From Archilochus colubris (taxonomy: Eukaryota; Chordata; Aves; Apodiformes; Trochilidae): a DNA stretch of 64,000 nt. This document shows, in pieces, positions 14,201-24,593 of the stretch (positions are counted from its first letter, which is position 1; each line of letters starts with the position of its first letter). The notes under the pieces were generated by a model. That model was not told where the DNA came from and searched no databases. It saw only the letters and a program-made list of their open reading frames with translations. A program made the translations under genes and the position numbers. Where the stretch lies: the NCBI GenBank assembly GCA_023079485.1, contig CM041084.1, positions 130,088,792-130,152,791 on the forward strand. The letters are read 5' to 3'.

Positions 14201-17200
14201 AATGCTCCAAGTGTTTGCCAGTAAGAGGACAAACTCTTCATCCTCACATTGAAGGATCTCTAACTCATTTGAATACTGAGGGTTTGGATTAGTTTTCTTC
14301 TTCTAATGGCAGAAGAATGTTATATTTTTACACTGTTGGGAAACAATGTTTATTGTATTAAGTTCTCAAATGGAATCATATGATCAATGGATCATTTCAA
14401 AAACAAACATGCACATCTCTGTTTTTTTTTTAAACTATGTCAGGTAGTTCATAGACTATTAGGCTATAATTTTCTGTTTCAAATACAAGAAAAGAACATA
14501 AGTAGAACTCCATGAAGTATGAGGGGTTCCAAAAAGGAGGGGAGGCTTCAGCATCTTGAGTTAAGTCCTAGCTTTGCTGAAGTTGCTGAGGAGTTTCCCG
14601 TCAATTCCAGCACAGCAAGGACTTCATCTTTGCCATGAGAGTGCTTGGATTTTTTTGTGAAAGCTTTTTTTAGTGCTGAATTCTCTGTTTACATTTATTG
14701 TCTTTCCACTAACCTCAGCCTCACAGAGTGCTGTTGACTGAAGATGCCTTCTCTCACCGCAAAGCTACATGAGGTATTGCTTAAATTTTGATGCAAGTGG
14801 GCAGAGCTCAGCTTTTTTATCCCTGAATGTTGTGTGGTTGCTGGAGGCACATATCAGACTGAATCCAGACTATCCTGCTCAGTCCAGAGCTACTGTCCTG
14901 GAGGGAAGAGGAAGATCATTTGTTCTCCCTTGGACATTTGATGCACTCAACCCATCCTAACCCAAATTTTAGCAGCAGACCATATGTTTTTAATTGTCCT
15001 GTAATGTGGTGGTTCTTGACCTTGCATCTGGTTATCCGGGGGGTGAGGAGTTGCTTCAAGATGTTGCCCAAACATTGTTTTAAGAGGGTGATGAGGCAGA
15101 GGGGCTGCCTCTCTGGGGAAGGGAAGGTGAGGGACAGGGAACCTAATTCTGTTCCCCACAGCTGCTGGAGCTGGGAATGTGTAGAGCTGCTGAGCAAGTG
15201 GCTTCTGTATGTGGACAGCACAACCCTGCAAGCATGTGCAGACTCCAGTGTTCCCACATACACAGTACACACAGTACTGGTACACACAGTAAATGTGACC
15301 TGCTTTGGAGGTACTGGACCAAATCCACGTTTCTTTAGGAATCCTGGATAAAAATATGAAAATCATACTCCAGTGGCACAGCAGTGAGCCTCAAGCCACC
15401 CAGCCTGAGTACACAGTCTCTTTCACACACACAGGCTCCTGAGAACTCAGTGAAAATGTATGGCATGATAAAAGAGGTGAAGAGCACCTGTGGAGCAAGG
15501 TGGAGCAAGGTCAGGGATGGCCAGGCAGCAAAAGCTGAGTAGTGCTGTACAAAAAAGACCTGGCATAAGTATTCCTTTAAAATGGAAAAGCTGATGCTGA
15601 AATTTGTGTGAAAATGGGCTATAAGGAGGAGCCATTGAAAGCAAGGAAGACAATAAAAAAATTTTAATATTTTTTTAATGCTAAGGCAGCTACACAGGAT
15701 TCCAAAAGCTTCATAAAGTTTCAGTAATCACCTGGAGTTACATAATATTCCTTTGTAATTAATGTTTATTGTAGGTTTTTTTGCTTTAGTGGATTGGAAA
15801 ATTTCATACTTGGTATTCCCTTTCTGCATCTGAGCCTTGTCACTTCTGTGGAGCTTGGGGTGCTGTGTGCAGCACTGCTGGTGGTGGCAGCCAGGGCCTC
15901 CCCTTCAGGTCCCCCACGAGAGCTTCTGTAAGAAGCCTTTGAATCTGATTAGGAAAAGGAACCTTAAGGAGCAGCAAGCTGAAACTTGCAAGTGGACAGG
16001 GCAGCCTCAGAGCTGCAGCCCTGCACTCCAACAGACACAGCTCCAGAACAGTAATGGCAGCCCATGTGGTTGCAGTGGAGATGTCCTCAGCTGAAGTGCA
16101 AACACTTCTGTACATGATGACATCAGTAAGAATGGCCAGAAGTTTTATCTAGAAAATGCCCAGTAAGGTCAATCAAAATATTATGATGAGCTAGCAGAAC
16201 AGATGTGATGTCACCAAGTGTAAATTATACCTAGTATTCTGGTTAATTTGGTCAAAGATCCTAGAAATAATACAGCAATTTGAAACATTTCATTTCAACA
16301 TCATAAAAATCCAATTTTTTTGTCTCATTGCTCACAAAAATAATTGCCAGAAGTTTTGTTTCAGCTCTGCCCAAAACAGTTTCCCCCTTTCCCTGTCCTC
16401 AGCTTCTTGGAACTATTAGGAAACAAACATGAGTTGCTCTACAGCTGTACTCACCAGAGATGTTATAGAGCAAATTTTGACTCCTTCAGCAATAGGTTTG
16501 CCTGATGGCTTGTTTGCTTCCACAATATATAACTTATTCCATCTGGCTAGGAGTAGCCTGGATGGATTCTTGAAAACTCTGGCACTGACAGCATTGTTAC
16601 TGAAAAGGAAACATTAATTGAACCTGGATTATCTTCTGAAGTAATTGAGACACTGCTTGCTTCTTGACAGATTTCAAACTCAAAAGGCCTGCTCCTCCAG
16701 CTGCTCTCAGTATAGCTCACGACATCAAGAGGACAGCAAGATATCAAAGGGCCCTGGATTTTCAGATTCTCCAGAATTTCTTTGTGATGATCTGCAACAG
16801 GGTTTTCACAATAGTGCTGCAAGCTATTGTCTCTGGAGCCAAAATCCATTCCCTGGATTTTTCATAGTAGTGAAAAATACCCTAAGGAACCAGACCTCCT
16901 TCCTCAGCACAAAGCAGACCATCACTGCTACGTACACATCCAGGCTCTGCAACAAAGACCCTGTTGCTACTGTAGAATTAGTCAGAACTGCTGAAGGCTT
17001 ATTCTTCATAAGCCATAGTAGGAGGAATTTTTAGAAGAATTTTGGAGTTCTTAACCTGAAAGTGTGGCCTTCTAGCAGAAAAGGACATGATATATCTTTA
17101 AGATTCCTCTAGGAAGTCTTTGAGTTAAGTTTTGATTCATGGAATGATCTGGCTGTTAATATGACAGCTGCTCAAAGGAGTGGGCTAAGGCATTTAGTGA

Positions 17201-19692
17201 CAATGTTAGGCCCCATTTAGGAAAAAATGTAGAATAACAGCAGTTTCAAGTTTCTGCTGTTGTCCTGACTATATAAACTGAAACTGGCTGGGGAAGCAGA
17301 TGGTTGCAGATGAAGTCATCTGGAAGCAAGTAGTGTCCCAGTTAGTTTTTAAGACCATCCAAGTGCCATTAGTATTTTCTCCTGGCTAATTATGCTGTAT
17401 CTGTACAATATAAACTGGGCTGAACACAGAATGGGTTCACATGGGTAGGTGAGGGGGATGCCAACACTGTTTCCATCTCCTTTGATTACAGGGTTTTCTG
17501 GTCAGTGTGGAGGCACAGCTACATCCCCACTTCCCCTGGGCTTACTGCCTTAGAAGTAGGAATCAGGAGCCACCTGACTGAAAGGTTTACACCCCTACCT
17601 TGAAATCCAGTTTTCAGAAGTGCTACTCTAATGTATTTCCCTCCTTCCAACTGGTAAAATGGACTGACTGCTGAGAAGATACTTTTTCTGTGCCACCAGA
17701 CCGAAGAGGTGGTTCACACACCATGATCCCCTCTTAGCTGTGTGTCCACTGCAGCAACCTGCCTGCTGAATTTTCCCTCCCTTTAGGGTCACTCATGGAA
17801 ACCACACTCTCCATTTCATCACTCCCACTGTTTCTTAGCATAGGCTCCAACCTTGAGCTTCTGAGCTTGTTCATGAGTCTGCTTCCTTTAGCATTTTTGT
17901 GGTTATGATTGAAAACAGGAGGTTTTCTACTTGCTGAGCAGAAAATCTGTCTTCTAAGACATAGTTTAAAAAAAAAAAACAAAACAAAACAGAGGGGACT
18001 GTTTTGATTTGGATGTGACATCTGTCACTGTCTATCAATCATACTAATTCTTTCTTCAAATAAGCAATGGTTTGTTTAAAATGAGCCTTGCAGCCCAGAG
18101 ATGTGACAAGATATTGGTTCTGGGTGTTAAATAGAATAATCCAACGGCACTGTTTTAAAACATCATCACTGTAGTTATGCACGTGTAAAACTCCCTGAAA
18201 GACAGGCAGAAGATTTCAACAATCTTCTGCCTGTTGTCTTGAATCCTTAGTGGGTCATTTAGCAAAGACATTTTAAACGCCATAGAAATGGAACTAGGCA
18301 GCAGTTTCCCAAGTACAAACAGGGAGACATCAAAGCCTAGCCCTAAGATAGCTTCTGCCTTTTTTCATTTTCATATTTTGGAAATAACTTTTATTCTGAA
18401 TGACTTTGCTTGTGATGTGACTATAGGATCCATCATTGGTGGTATTTCTGAAATATGCTTTTTTTTTTTAATTATGCAATTAGCTTGATGTTGGCTTGCA
18501 TGCTTTCCCTTCTTAAAGTTGTCATCATCATCTTCAAGTTCTTCTTCAAAAAAATGGGGTTCAGCAGATTGCCCTTCCAAAGCCAGGCTTGCCCTTGGTT
18601 TTCACCTGATTCTTTATCTTTTGGAACTATATGGTAGATGCCACCTTTCTGTTGACAGTCATCATTTTAATGCATTTTTCCACTAGAGGTAGGTTACTTA
18701 CATGCCTGTTGCTACAGCCTTGAACCTCTACACATCCCAGAAAGGATTTCTTCAGCAGATTCCTTCCAACTCCAGTAGCAGAAAAAGCATTTTTTCATAG
18801 CCATCTTAATTTCTTCTGCAGAAACATGTCCAAACCACCTTCAGTAAACCCCTTTCATTTAAAAAAATGTAATTGTCCTCTAACCCAGAATGGGTTTTTT
18901 TGGTTACCAGAAGCAGATGGATCTATCCTGTCATAAGGCACTCACCTGGAAGGTAGCTTCTAGTCTTTTTTATAAATAAAGCAAGATAAAAACTTAAGTG
19001 CCCAGATATAGCTATGAGCTGTCTTTAATTGTACTTTGTGAGAAGCTGCTTTTGATAATGAGCACAGCTATTGATAAGCACTGCCAGGAGCCACTGGCAT
19101 TTTTCTAAAAAGGGTTCAGATGCTTTTTTCTGTCTACAAAGAGTTGCTCAATAATAGATCTTTACAATAGATTAAGATGTACAGGCTCCATCCCTGAAAA
19201 CCTCAAAAGACACTGCTTAAATTTTCTATGGCAGAGTTAGATCTTCTCAGAAGTGTCCAAAGCAGCAAAGGAAAGGACTAATCCAACAAGCAGTAAACTA
19301 TGGGAGAGCACCATGGACTCAAACATTAAACTGGTGTAAGAAGGTCCCAAGAAGGAAGATTTTTAACCACAGAAAGTAATGTCTACTGAACTACTAAGTT
19401 CAGTTCCTGTCAATTACTAAGTAATCGTTGTGTTATCTGATTTCAGGCAGATGGAGCTAGAGAGAGGCTCTCAGAACAACAGTACAACCGCCTCGTGGAG
19501 TACATCACCAAGACATCTCACCACCTCCCTCCCAGCTCAGCAACAGTGCCAGCATTGCAGGCAGTGGCTGCTGAGCATCTTCCTGCTATAGTGAAAACCT
19601 ATCAATATGTAGTTGATCCAAATTTTGCCCAAGTATTCATTAGCAAATTCACCATGGTGAAAAACAAAGCCTTGAGGAAAGGATTTCACTGA
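2072..19692 (+). CDS. VPS13B: VPS13B, C-terminal 374 residues (six exons)
   Basis: VPS13B (COH1) is a very large bridge-like lipid-transfer protein of Golgi and endosomal membranes; human mutations cause Cohen syndrome. The coding exons seen are 2072-2248, 3169-3339, 10049-10225, 12691-12793, 13431-13680 and 19447-19692. All have AG acceptors and GT donors and splice in consistent phase (1,1,1,1,2,0). Together they give 374 residues out of about 4,000 in the vertebrate protein. The first three exons encode the conserved VPS13/ATG2-type C-terminal region, with motifs such as GWVVGSLEILGSP, DFFRLPYEGLTRGPGAF and GVISGVGKGIMGVFTKPIGG. The last two carry the PH-like tail (KMLQSLGRPEVHMALDV, then CLLLTSEVLFVVS) and end VKNKALRKGFH. 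The similarity to the remembered human tail is very high. The 5' part of the gene lies outside the window. No frameshift or internal stop was seen. Confidence 0.97.
2249..3168. other. VPS13B intron
   Basis: Intron with canonical GT (2249) and AG (3167-3168) ends. It holds a T-run near 2591-2604 and a GC-richer stretch at about 2700-2990. No further exon or repeat was recognised. Confidence 0.85.
3169..3339 (+). CDS. VPS13B: VPS13B coding exon (TLTSITNLATSLARNMD segment)
   Basis: This exon is 171 nt (57 codons), phase 1 to phase 1. The acceptor is TATTTAG before 3169 and the donor is GTAATG at 3340. The product runs from TLTSITNLATSLARNMD to LRQGLSRLGISLLG and is essentially identical to the remembered mammalian protein. 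Confidence 0.97.
5781..5840. repeat. 60-bp near-perfect palindrome
   Basis: The two 30-base arms, 5781-5810 and 5811-5840, are reverse complements at 28 of 30 positions and have no spacer. The arm core is CAGCAAAGCACTTAAGCA. A third copy of the 13-mer CTTAAGTGCTTTG lies 80 bases further on, at 5894-5906. The structure would suit a remnant foldback (MITE-like) element. I half-recognise this core from dispersed amniote repeats but cannot name a family. Confidence 0.85.
7590..7638 (+). mobile_element. Old CR1 LINE 3'-end fragment
   Basis: The segment GATGATCTTGGAGGCC, then TTTTCCAACCTAAAACATTC and a TCTGTGAATTCTG end, matches the 3' terminus of avian CR1 elements with many substitutions. Only the last 50 or so bases are recognisable, so it is a severely 5'-truncated, old insertion within a VPS13B intron. 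Confidence 0.7.
8192..8280. repeat. Short inverted repeat (12-bp arms)
   Basis: TTATTGCCTTAT at 8192-8203 is the exact reverse complement of ATAAGGCAATAA at 8269-8280, with 65 bases between. This could be the termini of a tiny DNA-transposon remnant or chance in AT-rich sequence. Confidence 0.4.
10049..10225 (+). CDS. VPS13B: VPS13B coding exon (GVISGVGKGIMGVFTKP segment)
   Basis: This exon is 177 nt (59 codons), phase 1 to 1. The acceptor is TTTTCAG before 10049 and the donor is GTGAGT at 10226. It encodes the glycine-rich amphipathic helices typical of the VPS13 C-terminal region, including AIAGIVDQPMQNFQ and GGAAELVSQTGYG. In related VPS13 proteins this region contacts membranes. Confidence 0.97.
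10226..12690. other. VPS13B intron
   Basis: Intron with GTGAGT donor and CTTACCACAG acceptor. A G-rich stretch sits at about 11580-11612 and a T-run at 11760. No exon or named repeat was recognised. Confidence 0.8.
12691..12793 (+). CDS. VPS13B: VPS13B coding exon (ILHGAGLSQLPKQR segment)
   Basis: This exon is 103 nt, phase 1 to phase 2. The acceptor CTTACCACAG precedes 12691 and the donor GTAAAA starts at 12794. It encodes ILHGAGLSQLPKQR followed by a less conserved hydrophilic linker, ending HVKYV plus the first two bases of the W codon. The frame is too short to stand out without the neighbouring exons. Confidence 0.95.
12794..13430. other. VPS13B intron
   Basis: Short intron (637 bp) with a strong pyrimidine tract (13383-13420) before the acceptor GATAATGCAG. 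Nothing else was recognised. Confidence 0.85.
13431..13680 (+). CDS. VPS13B: VPS13B coding exon (PH-like tail, first part)
   Basis: This exon is 250 nt, phase 2 to phase 0. Its first base completes the W codon of the preceding exon, and the donor is GTAAAG at 13681. It encodes KMLQSLGRPEVHMALDVMIV and then CLLLTSEVLFVVSISEDTQQ, a beta-rich segment fitting the PH-like domain at the VPS13 C-terminus. Confidence 0.96.
16547..18580 (-). pseudogene. Possible decayed antisense coding remnant, unidentified
   Basis: On the minus strand several separate stretches have protein-like composition: 17734-18021 (with SRKPPVFNHNHKNAKGSR), 16547-16849 (with CPLDVVSYTESSWRSRPFEF) and 18371-18580 (with an acidic EEELEDDDDNFKKGK run). 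They lie in different frames and are separated by many stops. This would fit an old processed pseudogene inserted antisense in the intron. I cannot name a parent gene, and chance open frames remain possible. Confidence 0.2.
18202..18234. repeat. Hairpin with 14-bp perfect stem
   Basis: ACAGGCAGAAGATT (18202-18215) is followed by the loop TCAAC and its exact reverse complement (18221-18234). It lies in the last VPS13B intron. No T-run follows, so it is not a terminator-like element. Confidence 0.6.
19447..19692 (+). CDS. VPS13B: VPS13B terminal coding exon with stop
   Basis: The acceptor GATTTCAG precedes 19447, in phase 0. The exon encodes ADGARERLSEQQYNRLVEYI, a divergent proline/alanine-rich linker, and the conserved end (VKTYQYVVDPNFAQVFISK, then FTMVKNKALRKGFH), stopping with TGA at 19690-19692. 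Mammals have VDG where this bird has ADG at the junction. The second AG four bases downstream, at 19449-19450, would break the frame. Confidence 0.96.
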   Translation, partial: ADGARERLSEQQYNRLVEYITKTSHHLPPSSATVPALQAVAAEHLPAIVKTYQYVVDPNFAQVFISKFTMVKNKALRKGFH

Positions 19693-20623
19693 TAATTATT
19701 TGTGATGGGTATAGTAATGCCTTTCTGTTTTGAAAGAAATGCTTTCTGTGCAGTAACCTGCATCAAGTAGAGACGAGTATTGTTTATTAGGAGGCAGGGG
19801 ATGATAAAGTTAAGCCCAATAGCTTCTCTAATAGGGACAACATTCCTACTCTCTATCCAAAATACTACTGCTGGAAGGAAAGTATTCTAGCAAACAAAGT
19901 GAAACAAACAGCCTTGGACTACAGCTGAATCAAAACTTTTTCTTTTCAATAACCAAAAAAAACTAGAGAACAAGGAAAACTTACGTGCACATGGGCATTT
20001 TTGCCACACACACAAGATGTGTATCAATACCTACTATATCATATTTTAGGGTCTGCCAGTTTCTGTTATAAACCAGGTTTATAACTCAGCTGTAAAAACT
20101 TGCTCAAGGCTGAGCCTTCCCCCCCATGCACTTCCCCCAACACGTACATCCTGAGGCAAAACATTTTCCCCCACTTATTCTGAAAAACCCAGTGTGGCTG
20201 TTTTAAGTTACTAGTGACAGCTGGGTTTTAGCACCACTTTAACCTTAAAATAGCTTCCTTTATTTGACTGAAGTTTTGCAGGACATTAGTCCTTAATGTA
20301 AACTAGTGCCTTTGTGTGGTTTGGAGAACAAAACATGAAGTACAACATGACTTTATTTTTAAAACTATCTGTATACAGAAACTTTTATTTTATCCACAAT
20401 CAAATTTTCAGGACTTTCAATGTATATATGACATTGTGCATTGCCTAGTCGTTAGCTGGAAGCCAATAATATGCAGTTTAAAAAAAAAATCTAAGAAACA
20501 GAGCTTAGTCTCCTTAAGATCTACCAAAAAAAAAAATCTACAAGCCCAACATAGCATAGACATGCAGGTGCTACATACGGCCTTGTTGGGTCTTGCTTAC
20601 GTCTGATCTGCCACAGTGTGCTC

Positions 20624-20629
20624 AATAAA
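20624..20629 (+). terminator. Possible proximal polyadenylation signal
   Basis: AATAAA, 930 bases after the VPS13B stop. It could give a shorter transcript. The downstream sequence is only weakly GT-rich. Confidence 0.35.
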
Positions 20630-21469
20630 GCCCTAATTCATTCTGTGCCTATCAGCACTGACCTGATAAACCCAGGGATATTTAGAAACATGACCTTTCC
20701 AAATGTTTGTGCTGAGCAAAGTGAGATTCTTTTATTTTTTAAAGGTGACTGAAAAGTATAGACCCACAGGCTCCAGTTACATTGTTAATGATGCCCTCAC
20801 AACACACTTAGGAATATGTTAAATACTTCAAGGCAAACAAGCTTTCTAAAGGTCTTTTATTTTTCAGATGTCTTACAGTTTATAGGAGGCAAGAAATCAC
20901 TGTCTCTGGGCAGTTAGATTACTTTATAAACCAAATCTGGCTATGGCAGCTTTATTCTTTTTTTTCCCCCACTCTGTTACCCCCTTTTCTGTGTACTTAC
21001 CAACAAGAATTGTGTGTTGGGATTCCTGAACACAGCTGGAATTGGAGACAGGAACTGGAGTAAAATCTCATCATCATCTGGAACAGGTCCATATGCTTTA
21101 TAGTTATTAACTTCTATGCATACTTGATATGACCAAATGCACAGTCAATGAGAATGTAGTAACTGCAATGTTTTCTTGTGAGTTTTGTTTTGTTAAAAGA
21201 TATTTCTAATAGCTGCGTCTCTTGTGTACTGGAAATACAGAAGCCTGGGTTCTGCATTGTCCTTTCCTGAATGTGAAGTCAGCCCATCCATTACCATTTC
21301 ATACAGTGATTTCATAACTTAGCCATTGCTTAAATAACACTATTTTAAAAATGTACATGTATATATGCAAACACATTCTTCGTTCCTGAATATTTTATGG
21401 AAATAGTTTAATACTTCTAATTTTGCATATTGGTGGATAAATTGTAATATAATGAGACTGTTTAAAGTT

Positions 21470-21475
21470 AATAAA
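21470..21475 (+). terminator. VPS13B: Likely main VPS13B polyadenylation signal
   Basis: AATAAA in TTAATAAAGC, followed within 40 bases by the GT-rich element TATGTGGGCTGTTTGGT. The position gives a 3' UTR of about 1.8 kb, reasonable for this gene. Confidence 0.65.
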
Positions 21476-21490
21476 GCTATTCCTGTAATA

Positions 21491-23746
21491 CCTCTTTATG
21501 TGGGCTGTTTGGTCATCCAGTTAAAAGGGAATGAGCAGGTAGCTGTGTAGAACAGTGGCAAGACAGACACAAGCTTGAAGTAGACCCTGTTACATTCTAG
21601 TCGCTCACTGGACATCACCATGTGCCAGAAAATGCAATAGATCATGACAATACATGGGAAGTAAAACCTGATTATTAGCTTGCCAAAACAAATGTGCTGA
21701 AAAGTTTTATGCTTTTGTGACTAACAGAATCAAAACAGCTCTGTAGTCACCATCTGAATTAGACTGATCTGCTCTCTATGTAGTATGCAAACGAGCCAAG
21801 AGGATACAAACACACCTGTAAAAAATGAGGGAACGCAGCAGTTTAATTTCTTGGTTTGTAGATTGTTTAAACTACACTGGTGTTTTCCTTGAATGATATT
21901 CCCCTGGAATAAACACTTGCTTAAATTACACTCTTCTTCAGTGAATTAAGCCAGCATCTTTAGTGCATTAGGCAGGTTCTTTCTCCCCCTTCTGACCACA
22001 TGTATGGAAACATGTGTGGAGATGGCATATAAATCAGCCTCTCCTACATATGAGCTGTGTGAACTATGAAAACAAAGTTGTCCAAAGAGCAGCTGCCTGT
22101 ACTTAGCTGCTAAAGCACTCCAATGTGTACTCTTAAAACATGCCTACCCTCCTAATGCTCTTTAGACCTGGAGTGCTCTCAACTTCAAATCTAGCTTTTT
22201 AGTTTGCTTCCAGAACGATCAATCATTCCTCAAACACTCAAGAATAAAGTAAGCCAGCCAAAAATTTGAAGGCATGGTCAGGCTTACACACAGCAAGACC
22301 TTTCCCAAAGTAGTTTAGCTCAAACAATTCCTTTTTATGTATTATTTCATATACAAACACAGAAAAAAAAATTAAAAAGCCACCAAAAAAAAACCCAAAA
22401 CACATTACAGGCATTTGGGATGGTCACAGAACAGACAAGGATGGGGTTTTTTTATCAGCTCTGCATCTCCTAGAAACAGAATGCCAGGCCCTGTGACAAG
22501 CAGCTGATGAGGGTCTAACTCACACAGGTCTTTCTTGCACTATGCGAAGTCCCACTTCAAGCCATTTGCAAGACAGAATAAACCAAACTCTTGCTGGCAA
22601 AGGCAAACAGGAGAAAGAAAAGGAAAAAAAAAATTAAAGTTAAAGTCAATGGGTTGGTTCTGCTTTCAGAAAAGGCATTTAGCCCATCTGCCTACGTGTG
22701 CCTACCCAGAGGAAAGCAGGCTATGGGTCAGTTGGCATCACCTGCTGAAAGGAAGGACTTGCTTTTCAGACATTGTGAAGCCACAATATCATAATTATAC
22801 TGAAAGCAACAATTAAAACCTACAGACACAGAAGCTGTGGCTCACCTTTCATTGTTGCTGATGAATTGTTAGCCAGCGTCATCCCTAAGCTGTGCTGTAC
22901 AATCAGGAACAGGGATCCCATTTCTTGAAATCAAAGCATGCTGGTAACTGAAGAAACCCAGACTGTAACAGTAACTGCTGTCATCTCTAACTGTTTAGAA
23001 GAAACTTAAGACTTTAGAAGTAAATTAATTTGTAGCAACTGGGAAGGACAGGCTGGAGCTGCAAGGGAAGTCAGTTTTCAAGGGAAGCCAGCCTGCACAC
23101 CTGGCGGTAACAAGCTTCTTTGCCTCTGAAGTTGTCAGTATGACTGAGGACCCCTCGCTGTTTAACCTGCAGACACGCCTGAGAACCTGTTAGGCAGCGC
23201 TTAATGGCACTGAGTGTTTATAGCGTGCATTGGGAAGATAAATGGGTATCATTTGCTATTGTTAAATTTGGTTTACATTTATAGGAGCAGGGATATTTTG
23301 ATTACTATATGGTTTCCCCTGCACTGCTCATGTCAAATTCTTTCTTTGTTTTGCTCATATGGAAAATTTAAAGAAAATCCCATGTTGTTCATAGTGTTCT
23401 GGATCAAATACATTACTTACATTCCTTCATTAGTCCAAATGCTGCTCGCAGATACCTAGGAAGTGCTAAAGTAGTTAATGATCCATTTAAAGTAAGGAGT
23501 TACTCCAAACAGGATTTGAAGACCTTCAGATATCACACAGATAGCTTAATGTGTCATGCTGCTTCACCCACCATGTTCCCTCCTGCCACACGATGAGCTT
23601 TGACCCCTCTCCTAGTACCCACATTTAGCCATCACAAGTTGCAGCCCATCTTCAAGCTCAGCATCAGCAGCAAAGACAACCAAGCTGCATCTGCCTAGGG
23701 ATATGCTTCGTTATCAAATGCAGAATTTGGTCAAAACAAAGATGAT
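21491..23746. other. Intergenic spacer between VPS13B and COX6C 3' ends
   Basis: AT-rich and noncoding. It contains A-runs (22362-22396, 22624-22634). No gene or named repeat was recognised. Confidence 0.7.
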
Positions 23747-24338
23747 CGAATCATAGAATGGTTTGGGTTGGAAGGGACCTTTCAGATCATCCAGTTCCAA
23801 CCCCCTGCATGGGCAGGGACACCTCCCACCAGACCAGGTTGCTCAAAGCCTCATCCAACCTGGCCTTGAACACTTCAGGGAGGGGGCAGCCACAACCTCC
23901 TTAGGCAACCTGTGCCAGTGTCTAACCAACCTCATATTAAAGAATTTCTTCCTAATGTCTAACCTAAATCTCCTCTCTTCAAGCTTGAGACCATTTTCCC
24001 TTGTCCTCTCACCACACACCCATGTAAAAAGCCCTGTCCCAGCTTTCCTGTAGGCCCCCTTCAGATACTGAAAGATTGCTATAAGGTCACCTTGGAGACC
24101 CCTTTTCTCCAGGCTGGAGAACCCCCAACTTCTTTAACCTGTCTTCTAAATATTTTAGTGTCTCTCCTCTGGACACGTTCCAGGAGCTCTCTGTCTTTCT
24201 TATGCTGGAGACTCCAGAACTGAACACAGTACTCCAGGTGGGGTCTCACAAGAGCAGAGTAGAGGGGGAGAATCACCTCCTTCAACTGCCTGTCTGTGCT
24301 TCTTTTGATGCAGCCCAGGTCCCGGTTGGCTTTCTGAA
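23747..24338 (-). mobile_element. CR1 LINE fragment, 5'-truncated
   Basis: Read on the minus strand this is about 590 bp of CR1 ending at the 3' terminus (CCATTCTATGATTC near 23747). The 24079-24285 minus frame carries the C-terminal CR1 reverse-transcriptase ORF2 signature (LPLYSALVRPHLEYCVQFWS, then ELLERVQRR), which then degrades. It has lost its 5' part, as most avian CR1 copies have. It lies about 130 bases beyond the COX6C polyadenylation site, in the same orientation as COX6C. Confidence 0.93.
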
Positions 24339-24469
24339 AGATGCAAGCAGATGCAAGCAGAAAGAAAACCAGATTTACTCATCTTGAGCAATTTATGAAG
24401 ACTTTCCACCACTCTTCCCAGAATCTGAGCATTTAAGCATTTCAACATCAATGAAGACAACCAAGCGCC

Positions 24470-24593
24470 ACTGACATATGCATTTTATTTATTGAGTTAC
24501 ACCAGAGCGTGCCGTGCACTGGTGTGCAGGACACTTCACAATTCAGTGAACAAATGACGTTCGGTCATCAAGTCGCCTTAGACTGAAAGGGAT
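24470..24593 (-). other. COX6C: COX6C 3' UTR exon
   Basis: A strong acceptor on the minus strand (a 13-T tract, then AATCTTGCAG) precedes 24593. About 100 bases later there is a tandem AATAAATAAA signal. No coding frame continues through it. Together with the donor at 27357 it forms an untranslated terminal exon; the human gene, as I remember it, also ends with such an exon. Confidence 0.7.
24484..24493 (-). terminator. COX6C: COX6C polyadenylation signals (overlapping pair)
   Basis: On the minus strand the sequence reads AATAAATAAA, two overlapping AATAAA hexamers. They come 100 bases after the acceptor of the 3' UTR exon and just before the CR1-containing spacer. Confidence 0.75.

Larger units (their letters stand above)
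13681..19446. other. VPS13B last intron (5.8 kb)
   Basis: Long intron. Contents noticed are a possible decayed antisense coding remnant (16547-18580), a 14-bp-stem hairpin (18202-18234), a 10-bp tandem duplication GTGGAGCAAG (about 15490-15510) and a CA-rich patch near 15255-15295. Two overlapping open frames on opposite strands at 14916-15366 show no splice or family evidence. Confidence 0.75.
19693..21490 (+). other. VPS13B: VPS13B 3' UTR
   Basis: AT-rich sequence after the stop codon, about 1.8 kb up to the best polyadenylation signal. The start follows directly from the stop; the end is inferred from the AATAAA at 21470. Open frames inside it, such as 20316-20606, look incidental. Confidence 0.75.

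Noticed and set aside
14916..15366. Overlapping 120-140-codon open frames on both strands
   Set aside because: Opposite-strand overlap with no motif or splice context in the last VPS13B intron; most likely chance openness in a GC-richer patch.
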